Of a DNA stretch of 64,000 bases, positions 52,303 through 63,678 are shown piece by piece. Position 1 is the first letter of the stretch. Each line of letters starts with the position of its first letter. Source of the stretch: Verrucomicrobia bacterium LW23 (lineage in GTDB: Bacteria; Verrucomicrobiota; Verrucomicrobiia; Methylacidiphilales; UBA1321). Under the pieces are notes generated by a model. It made no database searches and was not told where the DNA came from. It was given only the letters and a program-made list of their open reading frames with translations. The position numbers and the translations under genes are program-made. The DNA is taken from positions 693,956 to 757,955 of the forward strand of contig QAZA01000045.1 in assembly GCA_003054695.1 (NCBI GenBank), given 5' to 3'.

Positions 52303-54696
52303 ATGGGTCTCCTTCGCCGCATCCTCAATCGCCTTGCCTTTATCGCAATAGCCGCAGTGCTGGTGCCGGCCGTGGTGCTGATGGTATGGCTGCGCGTGTA
52401 CGGGTTGCCGGATCAACTCAAGGAGCTGATTCTGGACGGCCTGGCCAGACGCGGCGCGGTGGCGGAGGTGCGGGCGCTGCGGATCGACTCGCTGGGCCGC
52501 GTGGTGGCCGAGGATGTCACCGTATTCCGCTCGCAGGACCAGCGGGAAAGCTGGATTAAGCTGGACCGCACGCAGGTGGGCGTGGCGTGGCTGAGCTGGT
52601 GGCGCGGCCAACCTTTTGTGCACTCCGCCGGCGTTACCAACGCGCAAATTGCGCTGCCGCTGGGGCCGGACTCCGCCGTGCCGCTGCGCAATGTCAACGC
52701 CAGCGTGGAGGTGGATGCCGATGGCATGGACGTCGTCAACGCCTCCGCGCAGCTGCTCAACTTTCAGCTGCGGCTCAACGGACGCATCCGCTTTGGCGGT
52801 CGCCCGCCCGTCACGCGCCCCGTCCCCGGCCCGCAGCAGCAGGACAACCGCGACAAGCTGTGGGACGAGTTCCGCAAGTATGCGTCGGAGATCACCAGCC
52901 CGGAGCCCATCAAGGTCGACGTCCACTTCGACATCCCCCTTTCCTCGCCGGAGAAACTCACGGCGCGCTTCAGCCTGATGACCCGCAGTGCCCGCTGGCG
53001 CGGCGTGCCGGTGGAAGAGTTTGTGCTGCAGGGAGATCTGCGCGACGGCCTGCTGCGCATCACCGACTTTCGCGTACGCCTGGAGCGCGGGCAGTTTGGC
53101 ATGGTGGGCGAGTGGCAAACCTCCGAGCGCCGCGCCCGCATGGTCTTTACCTCCAACCTGGATTTTACCCCGCTGGCCGCCGTGCTGCCCGAGAAAGCGC
53201 GCCCCGCGGCCTCGCGCCTCAAGTTCACCCGCCTGCCCACCCTCAACGGCCAGGTCAAGCTGGATTGGTCCGGCAAGTTCGCCATGGATGTGCAGGCGGA
53301 CCTGGACTGGCAACGCTTTACGTACGCAGGCGTGCCGTTCGACCGCTTTTTTGTGATGCTGGCCTATGACGGCCGGCGCCTCCTCATCCCCGACGCGATC
53401 ATCAGTAACAAGACGGGGGAGTTGCGGCTGGACTTCTACGTCAACGGCAACAAGCTGCTGGATAACCCGAGCGTCGCCAACCTCACCGGCCCGGCGGAGC
53501 CCGAGGTACGCGGGCGCCTGCGCAGCTCGCTGGATATCACCTCCCTCAAAGGCATGCTGGGCGACGGGTTTGACCGGTTTCTCAACAGCCTGGATTTCCC
53601 CCGTCGCGCACCAATCGTCACCGCCACCATCGAAGGCAACTCCCTCAAGCCCGACGACTGGCTGGTAACCGGCAAGCTGGACGCAGGGCCCTTTGCCTAC
53701 AAAAAGGTGAACATCAGCGAAGCCAGCGGCGACTTCACCTTCCGCCAGATGAAGCTGACCATGAACACGTTGCACGTGCGGCGGCCGGAGGGCTCGGCGG
53801 TAGGCGGCCTGCTCTACAACTTTCGCGACAAGTGGTGCCAGATCAACAACATCACCAGCACCCTCAACGCGGTTGAGGTGGCGCCCTTCTTTGGCGATAA
53901 CTTCATCACCTACGTGCGCCCGTACCGCTTCAGCCATCTGCCTGTGCTCAAGGTCAACGGCATGATTGACCTGGACGAGTACAACCGCGCGGAATCTCTC
54001 TCGGACTTCACCTTCGACATCACCACGCGAGGCAACATGGACTGGGAGCTGTTCCGCATCCCCTTTACCTTTGTGCAACCCCGCGGGCGCCTGCATTTTT
54101 ACAAGCGCACCCTTAAGGTAACGGTTAGCGACAGCGGCATGTTCGGCGGCCGCCTGGCCGGCACGCTGGATCTGAACCTGAAGGAGAACCCCGCGCCCTA
54201 CAACCTGCGCCTGGGCCTCTCCAAAGTGGACTGGTCGCGCCTGATGAAGACGTGCTTCCACTACGATAAAAACAGCGGCACCATGAACGGCGCCCTGGAG
54301 CTCAGCGGCATCATCGGCCGGCTGGAGACGATGAAGGGGCGCGGCAACCTCACCATTGTCAACGGCTTCCTCACCAACATTCCGGTCATGGGCGGCATCT
54401 CCACGATGCTCAGCAGCGTCATCCCCGATTTCGGCTACGCCAAAGCCTCGCGCGCCAGCGCCACCTTCACCATCACCCGCGGCGTCCTCAAAACCGGCGA
54501 CCTGGACATGCACGGCGAAGGCTTCGCGCTCATCGGCGAAGGCACCTACTCGTTCGTCAAGGACTACCTGGACCTCAACATGCGCGTCAACATCCGCGGC
54601 CCCCTCGGCTCCGTCATGTACATGGTCAGCAAGCTATTCGAGTACCGCGGCACCGGCCCCATGAAGAACCCCAAATGGGTGCCAATCAATTTTTAG
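52303..54696 (+). CDS. AsmA-like / YhdP-type envelope protein
   Basis: A 797-residue membrane-anchored protein of the AsmA/TamB-like lipid-transfer group. The start at 52303 (MGLLRRILNRLAF) is followed by one transmembrane helix (12-36). The remaining sequence is regular beta-strand with alternating hydrophobic residues, and the C-terminal block GALELSGIIGRLETMKGRGN, then PVMGGISTMLSSVIPDFGYA, then the FEYRGTGPMKNPKWVPINF end, are typical. Such proteins bridge the periplasm and move phospholipids to the outer membrane. Confidence 0.85.
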   Translation: MGLLRRILNRLAFIAIAAVLVPAVVLMVWLRVYGLPDQLKELILDGLARRGAVAEVRALRIDSLGRVVAEDVTVFRSQDQRESWIKLDRTQVGVAWLSWWRGQPFVHSAGVTNAQIALPLGPDSAVPLRNVNASVEVDADGMDVVNASAQLLNFQLRLNGRIRFGGRPPVTRPVPGPQQQDNRDKLWDEFRKYASEITSPEPIKVDVHFDIPLSSPEKLTARFSLMTRSARWRGVPVEEFVLQGDLRDGLLRITDFRVRLERGQFGMVGEWQTSERRARMVFTSNLDFTPLAAVLPEKARPAASRLKFTRLPTLNGQVKLDWSGKFAMDVQADLDWQRFTYAGVPFDRFFVMLAYDGRRLLIPDAIISNKTGELRLDFYVNGNKLLDNPSVANLTGPAEPEVRGRLRSSLDITSLKGMLGDGFDRFLNSLDFPRRAPIVTATIEGNSLKPDDWLVTGKLDAGPFAYKKVNISEASGDFTFRQMKLTMNTLHVRRPEGSAVGGLLYNFRDKWCQINNITSTLNAVEVAPFFGDNFITYVRPYRFSHLPVLKVNGMIDLDEYNRAESLSDFTFDITTRGNMDWELFRIPFTFVQPRGRLHFYKRTLKVTVSDSGMFGGRLAGTLDLNLKENPAPYNLRLGLSKVDWSRLMKTCFHYDKNSGTMNGALELSGIIGRLETMKGRGNLTIVNGFLTNIPVMGGISTMLSSVIPDFGYAKASRASATFTITRGVLKTGDLDMHGEGFALIGEGTYSFVKDYLDLNMRVNIRGPLGSVMYMVSKLFEYRGTGPMKNPKWVPINF

Positions 54697-54718
54697 GGCG
54701 GGGACGGAATGCGTAGTG

Positions 54719-54743
54719 CTCCGAGAACGGCGGAGCCGTTCCA
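54719..54743. repeat. Dispersed repeat shared with palindrome 4
   Basis: The 25-bp segment starting GCTCCGAGAACGGCGGAGCC is the reverse complement of the right-arm tip of the 43579-43736 palindrome. The rest of the gap (54744-54849) also shares CATCCGAATCGTTCCGGC with 41448-41466, with one mismatch. Confidence 0.75.
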
Positions 54744-54849
54744 GGGTGAGCCACAATATCTTGCAGGCCAGGATCTTGCGTCAATGTGCCGTTCCCATCC
54801 GAATCGTTCCGGCCCGGGGGGGATCGAGCGAACCGAAAAGCCTCCCCTC

Positions 54850-54899
54850 TTTCGTCCCCTCCGCACATTTCGTGTGCTTCGAGTGTTTCGTGGTTAAAC
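54850..54899. repeat. ACGGAG/GTTAA family copy
   Basis: TTTCGTCCCCTCCGCACATT and onward to TTTCGTGGTTAAAC: a close copy of the right arm of the 403-704 palindrome, without its partner arm. Confidence 0.8.
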
Positions 54900-54923
54900 C
54901 TCCCCGCCTCCTCCCCGGCGGTG

Positions 54924-55355
54924 CTACACCCCTGCGGCCACGCCGGCGGCATCCACGGCGGCGGCGACTTCGGGGTTGTTTTGGCGCATCAGTTCCATCA
55001 GCGGGCATTCGCTGGCGGTTTCGCGGATTTCGGCGCTCTGGCCCATGGTGATGGGCGGGAAGGACTTGGCGATTTCCACCGCTTCGTCCAGGCTGTTGGC
55101 GCGGATGAGCATATAGCCGCCGATAACTTCCTTGCTCTCCACAAACGGGCCGTCGGTGACGCCGTCGCGCGTGCCGATGACGACGCGCCCTCCGTCGTAC
55201 AGGGGCTTGCCGCCGAGGAAGGTGCCGTTGGCGGTCATCTTTTTCATCCAGACGGTGTAATCGGACATGACGCGCTGCACCTCCTCCACCGGCAGGTTGG
55301 TGTGCCAGTCGGTGTCGCGAAAGATAAGCAGGTACGGATTGGGTTCTTTAGTCAT
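54924..55355 (-). CDS. YCII-related protein
   Basis: A 143-residue protein of the YCII/DGPF family: YLLIFRDTDWHTNLPVEEV, then MKKMTANGTFLGGKPL, then DGPFVESKEVIGGYMLIRAN and the D-E-A-V-E-I-A-K helix. The DGPF motif is the family mark. Function is unknown, often a small oxygenase-like or sigma-factor-associated protein. It is followed in the same direction by no gene, and its neighbours upstream are a DoxX-like and an SRPBCC gene, with which it may form an operon. Confidence 0.9.
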   Translation of the reverse strand: MTKEPNPYLLIFRDTDWHTNLPVEEVQRVMSDYTVWMKKMTANGTFLGGKPLYDGGRVVIGTRDGVTDGPFVESKEVIGGYMLIRANSLDEAVEIAKSFPPITMGQSAEIRETASECPLMELMRQNNPEVAAAVDAAGVAAGV

Positions 55356-55412
55356 GGTGGTGGCGGTCGGTTAAGGGGGAGGACGGCGGCGGCAGGGGGG
55401 CGGAACGTTGCG

Positions 55413-55808
55413 TTATGCAGGGCGCTGCACCAGCGCCGCCCAGGCGTGGCGCTCGCACCACAGGATGAAGAGGGAGCCGAGGGCGATAACCAGGAAGATC
55501 GGGTCCATCAGCTGCGCCACACCGCCGCCCACGGTGAGCTTGAATACCAGGATGTTGACCAGGATCGGCCCCACTACCAGCAAGCCCAGGTTGCGCGTCA
55601 GCGGGATGGCGACAAGGATGGCGCCGATCAGCTCCATCACTTTGATAAACGTCATGTACCCCGTGGGGCCAAACGCCTGCATAAAGTGGTGGATCGGCGT
55701 GCCTTCCGGCAGGGGCGGCGGCGTAACGAGACCCAGGAGCAGCGGTACGGAGGCAACAAGCATGCCCAGGCAGACAAGGGCGGCGGCGACGTGTGCGGCA
55801 ATCTTCAT
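55413..55808 (-). CDS. DoxX-like membrane protein
   Basis: A 131-residue protein with four transmembrane helices (residues 4-28, about 45-65, 70-92, 97-119). The start at 55808 gives MKIAAHVAAALVCLG. FMQAFGPTGYMTFIKVMELI and GAILVAIPLTRNLGLLV are the DoxX-like pattern. Function is unknown. It sits 57 bp from YCII, on the same strand. Confidence 0.85.
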   Translation of the reverse strand: MKIAAHVAAALVCLGMLVASVPLLLGLVTPPPLPEGTPIHHFMQAFGPTGYMTFIKVMELIGAILVAIPLTRNLGLLVVGPILVNILVFKLTVGGGVAQLMDPIFLVIALGSLFILWCERHAWAALVQRPA

Positions 55809-55868
55809 AGTGTGGTGCGGCAGGGTGGGTTGCGGACGTTGAGGTGGACGGAGCGTGGACACCGGCGC

Positions 55869-56474
55869 CTAGCGGGCGGCGGTGTCGGCCGTGGCAGGGG
55901 CGGATAGCTCGCGCGCAGTCGTGGCGGCGGTGCCTTCGGCCACGGACTTCATCTTGGTGAGGCCTTTGGTAAACATATCGCCGCACATCTTGTCACAGTC
56001 CATAAAAAGGCTCATTATTTTGCCTATAAAGGGATTGGGGCCGTACATCGTCCAGCCCACCTTTGTCTTGCCTTCGCCGGCGGGCTCAAAGGTAAAGTCC
56101 ACGGTGTTAACGCCTTGCATCGGCTTAAAGAATTCCAGCTTTTGCCGCACCAGTTCGTTCTCCTTAGTCTCCAGGGTGGTGCAGCGGCCAGCGCCCACTT
56201 CGCTGTTGCCGTCCCAGCTGTAGCTGGCGCCGGCGCCGCTCTCGGGGCCCTCGAACTTGATGGCCATCTTCGGATCCAGCCCAAACCAGGGGCCCCACTT
56301 CTCGCCGTTGCGGATGACGTTGACCAGCGGGAAGACCTCCGCCGCCGGCTTATCTATCACGATGGACCGGGTGACGCGGAACTCGTCCGGCTTTGTGGCA
56401 GCAAGGGCGGCGACAACGGCGGGCACAGCCACAATAACGCCGATAATAATGTAGACAAACATGGGGATCCTCAT
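55869..56474 (-). CDS. SRPBCC (polyketide cyclase-like) protein
   Basis: A 201-residue membrane-anchored START/SRPBCC-fold protein. Residues 5-27 are a transmembrane helix. VTRSIVIDKPAAEVFPLVNV and WGPWFGLDPKM show the family start, and TTLETKENELVRQKLEF and FKPMQG follow. These bind hydrophobic ligands. It is the first gene of the run SRPBCC-DoxX-YCII (gaps 60 and 57 bp), a combination often seen in cell-stress or toxin-response neighbourhoods. Confidence 0.88.
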   Translation of the reverse strand: MRIPMFVYIIIGVIVAVPAVVAALAATKPDEFRVTRSIVIDKPAAEVFPLVNVIRNGEKWGPWFGLDPKMAIKFEGPESGAGASYSWDGNSEVGAGRCTTLETKENELVRQKLEFFKPMQGVNTVDFTFEPAGEGKTKVGWTMYGPNPFIGKIMSLFMDCDKMCGDMFTKGLTKMKSVAEGTAATTARELSAPATADTAAR

Positions 56475-56668
56475 GGTGGAGAGCAGGTTAATGGTGGGGA
56501 ATGCGAGGGGGAAGCGCGGTTGTGAGCCGGGCGATAGAGATTTTGCGGCAGTTGTGATTTTCTGTATCGTCGTGGTTGATATTCTCGATCGCCCGCCTTA
56601 CAAATCCATGACGAACAGCCTTCAACATGCAGGACATGGTGCGTGATATTATTCCGGAGAATTTCACA

Positions 56669-57223
56669 ATGGATTCGCAACCTCTTTATGGAGAGATCGT
56701 TATGTGGGCACATTTTTTTGGACCTCCCGGCCAGGTCCACTGGGACTGCGTGATTCGCTTCTGCCTCTTCCACGGCGCGATCGCCGTCGTGCTCGCATCG
56801 ATTGCAGCGTACACGGCGTGGTGGGACAAGCATCGCGCTCCACGCCACTACTTCCCGCAGTGCACCGGCAAACTCTGGCGGCGGCGCTACCGCTGGGCCG
56901 TCAAACAACGCATCCGCGAGCTCCTCCGCGTCTTCTTTGACGACGAGGGCATGGCATCGCAGCGCCTCTGCTTTGGGCCGGAGGAGGCGATTGCCGCCAT
57001 TGCCGACAAGCACTTTGCCGACGCCATGGCGGTGGAAGATTTGTTTCTCCGCATCGAGGAGCGCTACGGGCTGAGCCTCGCTAACGACATCTCCAACACG
57101 CAGCTGCAGACGATGACACTGGGCGAGCTGTTTGAGCTTACCCAGACATCGCGCATCCACTACCCGCCCGCACGACGCTCCGCCCCGTCATCTTCCTTCT
57201 CCCTCCCCTCGCCTGCCCCATGA
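56669..57223 (+). CDS. Membrane protein, possible ACP-like C-terminus
   Basis: About 184 residues. One transmembrane helix lies near residues 27-50 (FHGAIAVVLASIAAYTAW). The C-terminal part, about 100-165, has EEAIAAIADKHFADAMAVED and then TMTLGELFELTQ, which resembles acyl-carrier-like DUF1493 proteins but lacks the Ser attachment site. Starts 56627, 56669 and 56702 are possible; 56669 and 56702 have GGAG-type sites upstream. It is coupled to the next gene by an ATGA overlap. Confidence 0.6.
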   Translation: MDSQPLYGEIVMWAHFFGPPGQVHWDCVIRFCLFHGAIAVVLASIAAYTAWWDKHRAPRHYFPQCTGKLWRRRYRWAVKQRIRELLRVFFDDEGMASQRLCFGPEEAIAAIADKHFADAMAVEDLFLRIEERYGLSLANDISNTQLQTMTLGELFELTQTSRIHYPPARRSAPSSSFSLPSPAP

Positions 57224-57591
57224 GCACCGCCAACCCCACGTATGACGAGAACGGCCAGCTGGCCGCGCCCGCCGAGGACAAGAAGCGGCTGTACCGCATG
57301 GCCATCTGGACGATGTCCACCATTGCGATGGGCCTGGTGCTCTACACACTCAGCGTCGGCCCCATGTGCCGGCTGATGGGCGCCACGCGCGTGGAGATGA
57401 GCCTCGGCGCCAGCCCCCTGTTTTATCCGGAAGGCACCAAGCTTACGCCCGCGGACCGCGAAACGCTGAGCTACGCCTACCACCCGCTGGTCGTCATTGT
57501 CGCCTGGTCGCGCAAAAGCGGCTTCCTGCCCATGCTGCGCTCCTACATGAACTACTGGAAGGTGGACGTGCGGTACTTCGAGCCCGTGTGA
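57220..57591 (+). CDS. Small membrane protein
   Basis: A 123-residue protein with a single strong transmembrane helix (about 25-47: MAIWTMSTIAMGLVLYTLSV). The ATG overlaps the preceding stop (ATGA), so it is co-translated. The tail SYMNYWKVDVRYFEPV is unusual. No family is recognised. Confidence 0.6.
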   Translation: MSTANPTYDENGQLAAPAEDKKRLYRMAIWTMSTIAMGLVLYTLSVGPMCRLMGATRVEMSLGASPLFYPEGTKLTPADRETLSYAYHPLVVIVAWSRKSGFLPMLRSYMNYWKVDVRYFEPV

Positions 57592-57621
57592 TGGTGCGGG
57601 GCCGGAGCGGTCGGCGCCGCA

Positions 57622-57933
57622 CTAACGATACGCGTCGTCGGATTCGTCCCCCTCGCGGCGCTTGCGGTCTTTGTCCCTGTCGCGCAGTAACTCTCGGTGC
57701 GCGGCCATGGTGCAGGCCAGGGTGACGATGACCATGACGGTGGTTGCGTCCAAGTTGTCGTGAAAGTACGAGTCCGTAACGTAGCTGAGCGACGTGGTGG
57801 CGGCCAGCACCGTCAGGAACATCAGCGCCACGGGCGCCTCCACGCGGCGCCAGATATTGAGCAGCATGCCGGCAATTACCACAAGGGCGCCCGCGTCCAG
57901 CACCTGGCATATCAGCTTCCAATAGCCTTCCAT
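57622..57933 (-). CDS. Small membrane protein
   Basis: A 103-residue protein with three transmembrane helices (MEGYWKLICQVLDAGALVVI; ALMFLTVLAATTSLS; TVMVIVTLACTMAAH) and a charged C-terminal tail (RDRDKDRKRREGDESDD). The start at 57933 is chosen over longer frames. The function is unknown. Confidence 0.6.
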   Translation of the reverse strand: MEGYWKLICQVLDAGALVVIAGMLLNIWRRVEAPVALMFLTVLAATTSLSYVTDSYFHDNLDATTVMVIVTLACTMAAHRELLRDRDKDRKRREGDESDDAYR

Positions 57934-58093
57934 AGCATGCTTGCCCGGCTCGCGCGCGCCCGGCGACCCGGGCGTGAGGCGTGTTCCTTGGCTTAAGTTA
58001 GTGTCGACGTTCGACTGTAGTGGAGAGCATTCCCGTCCAATCCCTTCCGTGTACTCCGCGTTAACCGTGGTTAATGGCTCCTCCGCATACTGA

Positions 58094-58160
58094 AATTGAA
58101 CCACGGATTACACGGATTGCACGGAGGGGATGAAGAGATCCTGGCGTGCGATTCGAGTGC
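58094..58160. repeat. ACGGAG family copy
   Basis: Contains ACCACGGATTACACGGATTG and ACGGAGGGGATGAAGAGATC, homologous to 41154-41222 and to the palindromic arms at 403-454. It lies next to a partial reverse copy near 58045-58074. Confidence 0.7.
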
Positions 58161-58176
58161 GCCTGCCGCCAGCCCG

Positions 58177-58497
58177 CTAGGAGTACCGCACGTCCTTGCC
58201 CGGCTCCATCTCGTACTCCACCGATTTGATGTGGGCGACGTTGGGCTCCAGAATCATCTTTTCGAACTGGCTGTAGTGCGGGCTCTCCTGGATGGTTTTG
58301 AGCTTGTCGAGGTTCTCCGCGTCGAAGGAGAAGAACAGGCCGAAGGGGTTGTGCTGGGCGTCGATGCGCTTGCCAACACGCAGGTAGGCCACCTCCGGAA
58401 TTTTAAGCAGGCGAATGCGCGTCTCCACCATCAGCGACTCCATTTTATCGGGCGTCACGTGCGGTTTGGTCTCCAGCAGGCAAATAAAGTGTACCAT
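58177..58497 (-). CDS. Dabb (stress-responsive A/B barrel) protein
   Basis: A 106-residue protein of the Dabb fold: MVHFICLLETKPHVTPDKME, RVGKRIDAQHNPFGLFFSFD and the pattern SPHYSQFEKM, VAHIKSVEYEM. Dabb proteins are dimeric and respond to stress or act in small-molecule metabolism. The substrate is unknown. Confidence 0.85.
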   Translation of the reverse strand: MVHFICLLETKPHVTPDKMESLMVETRIRLLKIPEVAYLRVGKRIDAQHNPFGLFFSFDAENLDKLKTIQESPHYSQFEKMILEPNVAHIKSVEYEMEPGKDVRYS

Positions 58498-58754
58498 AGC
58501 GGGCGCGGGGCGGGGCGTTAGCGTAGCGGGCGGGCGCCCGGGCAGGGGGCGATTCCCGCCAAGTACCCAGTGTGAGGGAGCCGGGCCGCACTGTAAAGTT
58601 GCATCTGCGTGCGGCGCGGGCTACGATGGACCGCACCGCTCCGCACAACGGATTGTGCGCTGCTGTTGCCTTGCCGGCCTGCTTTCCGGCGCCCGCCGAG
58701 CACGTGCCGGCAGAAAGAAAGGCGACGCGCCGTCGCGTACCACCCTACCTCCCT

Positions 58755-59300
58755 ATGCCCGACGACACCACCCCTCCCGCCGGCCAGACCGACTCCGCCG
58801 CCGGCTACGAGCCACACCCCTCGCAAGTCACCACCAGCGCCGAGTGGGTGCTGGGCGCGCGCATTCTCGCCGCCGGGCCCTTTTTGTACTACGGCGCCAA
58901 CCACCTCGTCACCCCGGCGCTGCTGCGCGACATGCTGGTGGTGCTGCGCGTGCCCGGCGCGGACATACTCGCCATGCTTGCCCCCGTGGTGGAACTCGTT
59001 CTGGGCCTGGCCCTAATCGTGGGAATTTTTGCGCGCTTTGCCGCCGGTGCCGGCGCGGTTGCCGCGCTGCTGCTTTTCTGGATCACCTGGTCGGTCATTA
59101 CCATACAGCAAGGTACGTTGCCGCCGCCGTTTACCGTGCCGCCGCCCACGCCCTCCATCCCCATGCCTATTGTAATGCTGGTGGCCAACATCATTGTTAT
59201 CATCAAAGGCGCCGGCCCGTGCAGCCTGGATTATGAGCTGACCAAACCCGCGCCCGCGCCGCCGCCGGATCCCAACGAGCCGCCGCTGGGCATTGTATAG
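58755..59300 (+). CDS. DoxX family protein
   Basis: A 181-residue membrane protein. The start at 58755 gives MPDDTTPP; the longer frame has no family content. GARILAAGPFLYYGANHLV, MLAPVVELVLGLALIVGIFA and LLLFWITWSVITI give four transmembrane helices of the DoxX pattern. The N-terminus (Pro/Thr/Ala-rich, about 35 residues) is disordered. The function is unknown, and often redox-linked in this family. Confidence 0.85.
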   Translation: MPDDTTPPAGQTDSAAGYEPHPSQVTTSAEWVLGARILAAGPFLYYGANHLVTPALLRDMLVVLRVPGADILAMLAPVVELVLGLALIVGIFARFAAGAGAVAALLLFWITWSVITIQQGTLPPPFTVPPPTPSIPMPIVMLVANIIVIIKGAGPCSLDYELTKPAPAPPPDPNEPPLGIV

Positions 59301-59438
59301 CCCGCATAAAGGCGCTCACAAGCCCCGCAAAAGCAATGCAACCCCGCGCGGCTGAATAGTTTAGGCGACTGGAAAGTATTGCATTTCGCAGGTTTTACTG
59401 CTGGCGCTCATCCGCTTTTGCAACGATACTGGGCGCTT

Positions 59439-60434
59439 ATGTCGAAAGCGCTTCGCATCACACAGCACGGCGCGCCGCTGGACGTCCTGCAATTTATTGA
59501 GGGCGACACCACTGGGGCGAGACCACTGGATCCATCCGAAGTACGTGCGGCCGTTAGGCTTGCGCCGATTCACCCCGCCGACATCAATGTGCTGGAAGGG
59601 ACCTATGCGGCCCTGCCCACGCTGCCCGCCACCCCCGGCAACGAGGGCGTGGCGGAGATTCTGGAAGTGGGCTCCGACGCCGCCAGCGCCGGGTGGCGCG
59701 TGGGCCAGCAAGTGGCCTTTGCGCCGGGCAGCGGCACGTGGCGCCAGCGCATGGTTATTCAGGAAAGCAGCTTAACCACAGTACCGCAGGGACTTACGCA
59801 AGAGCAGGCGGCCACGCTGGTCGTCAACCCCGCCACCGCCTGGCGCATGCTGCACGATTTTGTCACGCTGCAACCCGGCGACTGGGTGGTGCAAAACGCC
59901 GCCAACTCCGCCGTCGGCCGCTGCGTTATTGAGATCGCCGCCGCCCTCGGCATCAAAACGCTGAACGTGGTGCGACGCCCAGAACTGGTGGGCGAACTGA
60001 AAGCGCTTGGTGCGGATGCCGTTGTGCTGGAGGATGTTAAGCTGCGGAAGGAGGCCCGGGCCATCACCGGCGGCGCCCCCGTTCGCCTGGCCCTTAACGC
60101 CGTGGGCGGCGACAGCGCCGTCAACATCGCCGGCGCCCTGGCCAACAGCGGCACCCTCGTCACCTACGGCGGCATGAGCAAGCAGCCCTTCCGCCTCGGC
60201 ACCGGCCAGCTCATCTTCGGCGACCTGCGCGCCCGCGGTTTCTGGATCACCGCCTGGTACGCCCGCGCCACCCGCGCCGAAAAGGACGCCATGCTGGAGG
60301 CCATCGCCCGGATTATGCGCCAGGGCCACCTCACCCCCAGCGTCGATAATATCTTCTCCCTCAACGAGTACCGCCAGGCTATCACCCGTGCCATGGAGCC
60401 CTCGCGACCCGGCAAGGTCTTCTTCCGTCCGTAA
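59439..60434 (+). CDS. MECR-like enoyl-thioester reductase (zinc-independent MDR)
   Basis: A 331-residue medium-chain reductase. Family features: APIHPADINVLEGTY (near residue 43), PGNEGVAEILEVGS, NPATAWRML, and the nucleotide block VVQNAANSAVGRCVIEIAAA. No zinc-binding cysteines are visible. Relatives reduce 2-enoyl thioesters with NADPH in fatty-acid synthesis (MECR/Etr1). The start at 59439 (MSKALRITQHG) is the family start; the longer frame from 59379 has unrelated residues. Confidence 0.9.
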   Translation: MSKALRITQHGAPLDVLQFIEGDTTGARPLDPSEVRAAVRLAPIHPADINVLEGTYAALPTLPATPGNEGVAEILEVGSDAASAGWRVGQQVAFAPGSGTWRQRMVIQESSLTTVPQGLTQEQAATLVVNPATAWRMLHDFVTLQPGDWVVQNAANSAVGRCVIEIAAALGIKTLNVVRRPELVGELKALGADAVVLEDVKLRKEARAITGGAPVRLALNAVGGDSAVNIAGALANSGTLVTYGGMSKQPFRLGTGQLIFGDLRARGFWITAWYARATRAEKDAMLEAIARIMRQGHLTPSVDNIFSLNEYRQAITRAMEPSRPGKVFFRP

Positions 60435-60474
60435 GGGGACGGGTTCACACGGCTCTGCAGCCATCCTGGTCTGA

Positions 60475-60491
60475 GAACCTCGAAGAGGTTC
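60475..60491. other. Small hairpin
   Basis: GAACCTCGAAGAGGTTC: 7-bp arms around a GAA loop, 41 bp after the stop of the MECR-like gene. A similar one, CAACCTCGAACAGGTTG, follows the DUF58 gene at about 42939. It may aid termination. Confidence 0.4.
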
Positions 60492-60576
60492 TATATCCTG
60501 GCCCAGGGTTCCCCGGAAAAAATGTACACTTTCCGATTGTCTTCCGACGCGATATCGCGGAGTTTTGCGTTCCGTC

Positions 60577-63402
<2,826 letters not shown>

Positions 63403-63476
63403 TCCACAAGCGCCCCGCCACCCCGGCAGACAAACGGCCCCGCCGTGCGCGTATCCCCTGTCCCGCAGAGAGATAC

Positions 63477-63496
63477 AGCCCGCGCCGGGGCTTTTT
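63477..63496 (+). terminator. Short intrinsic terminator
   Basis: AGCCC and GGGCT arms around GCGCCG, followed by TTTT. A longer pairing with GGCCCCG at 63436-63442 may strengthen it. It lies about 75 nt after the ppc stop. Confidence 0.55.
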
Positions 63497-63555
63497 GTTT
63501 GGAGGAGATTGCGCGGCCAGATCGTCGATTGCTACGCTCCGCGCTCCTCCTCTGC

Positions 63556-63659
63556 CCCTTTGTGTCTTCGTGTCTTTGTGGTTAAAATATCCCCTGTCCC
63601 CGTGTCCCAGAGCAACAGAAGGGGGAGTTTTAACCACAAAGACACAAAGACACAAAGGG
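63556..63659. repeat. Palindrome with ACCACAAAGACACAAAG arms
   Basis: 32-bp arms (63556-63587 and 63628-63659) pair with one mismatch. The arm has TTTGTGTCTTCGTGTCTTTG. This repeat resembles the 403-704 family in design, with TTAACCAC in the arm, but the rest differs. It lies between ppc and the Coa1-like gene. Confidence 0.9.
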
Positions 63660-63678
63660 CCAGAAAGCAGAAAATGCC

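Noticed and set aside
52282-54513. 743-codon minus-strand frame opposite the AsmA-like gene
   Set aside because: Antisense shadow, rich in Ala, Gln and His, without motifs.
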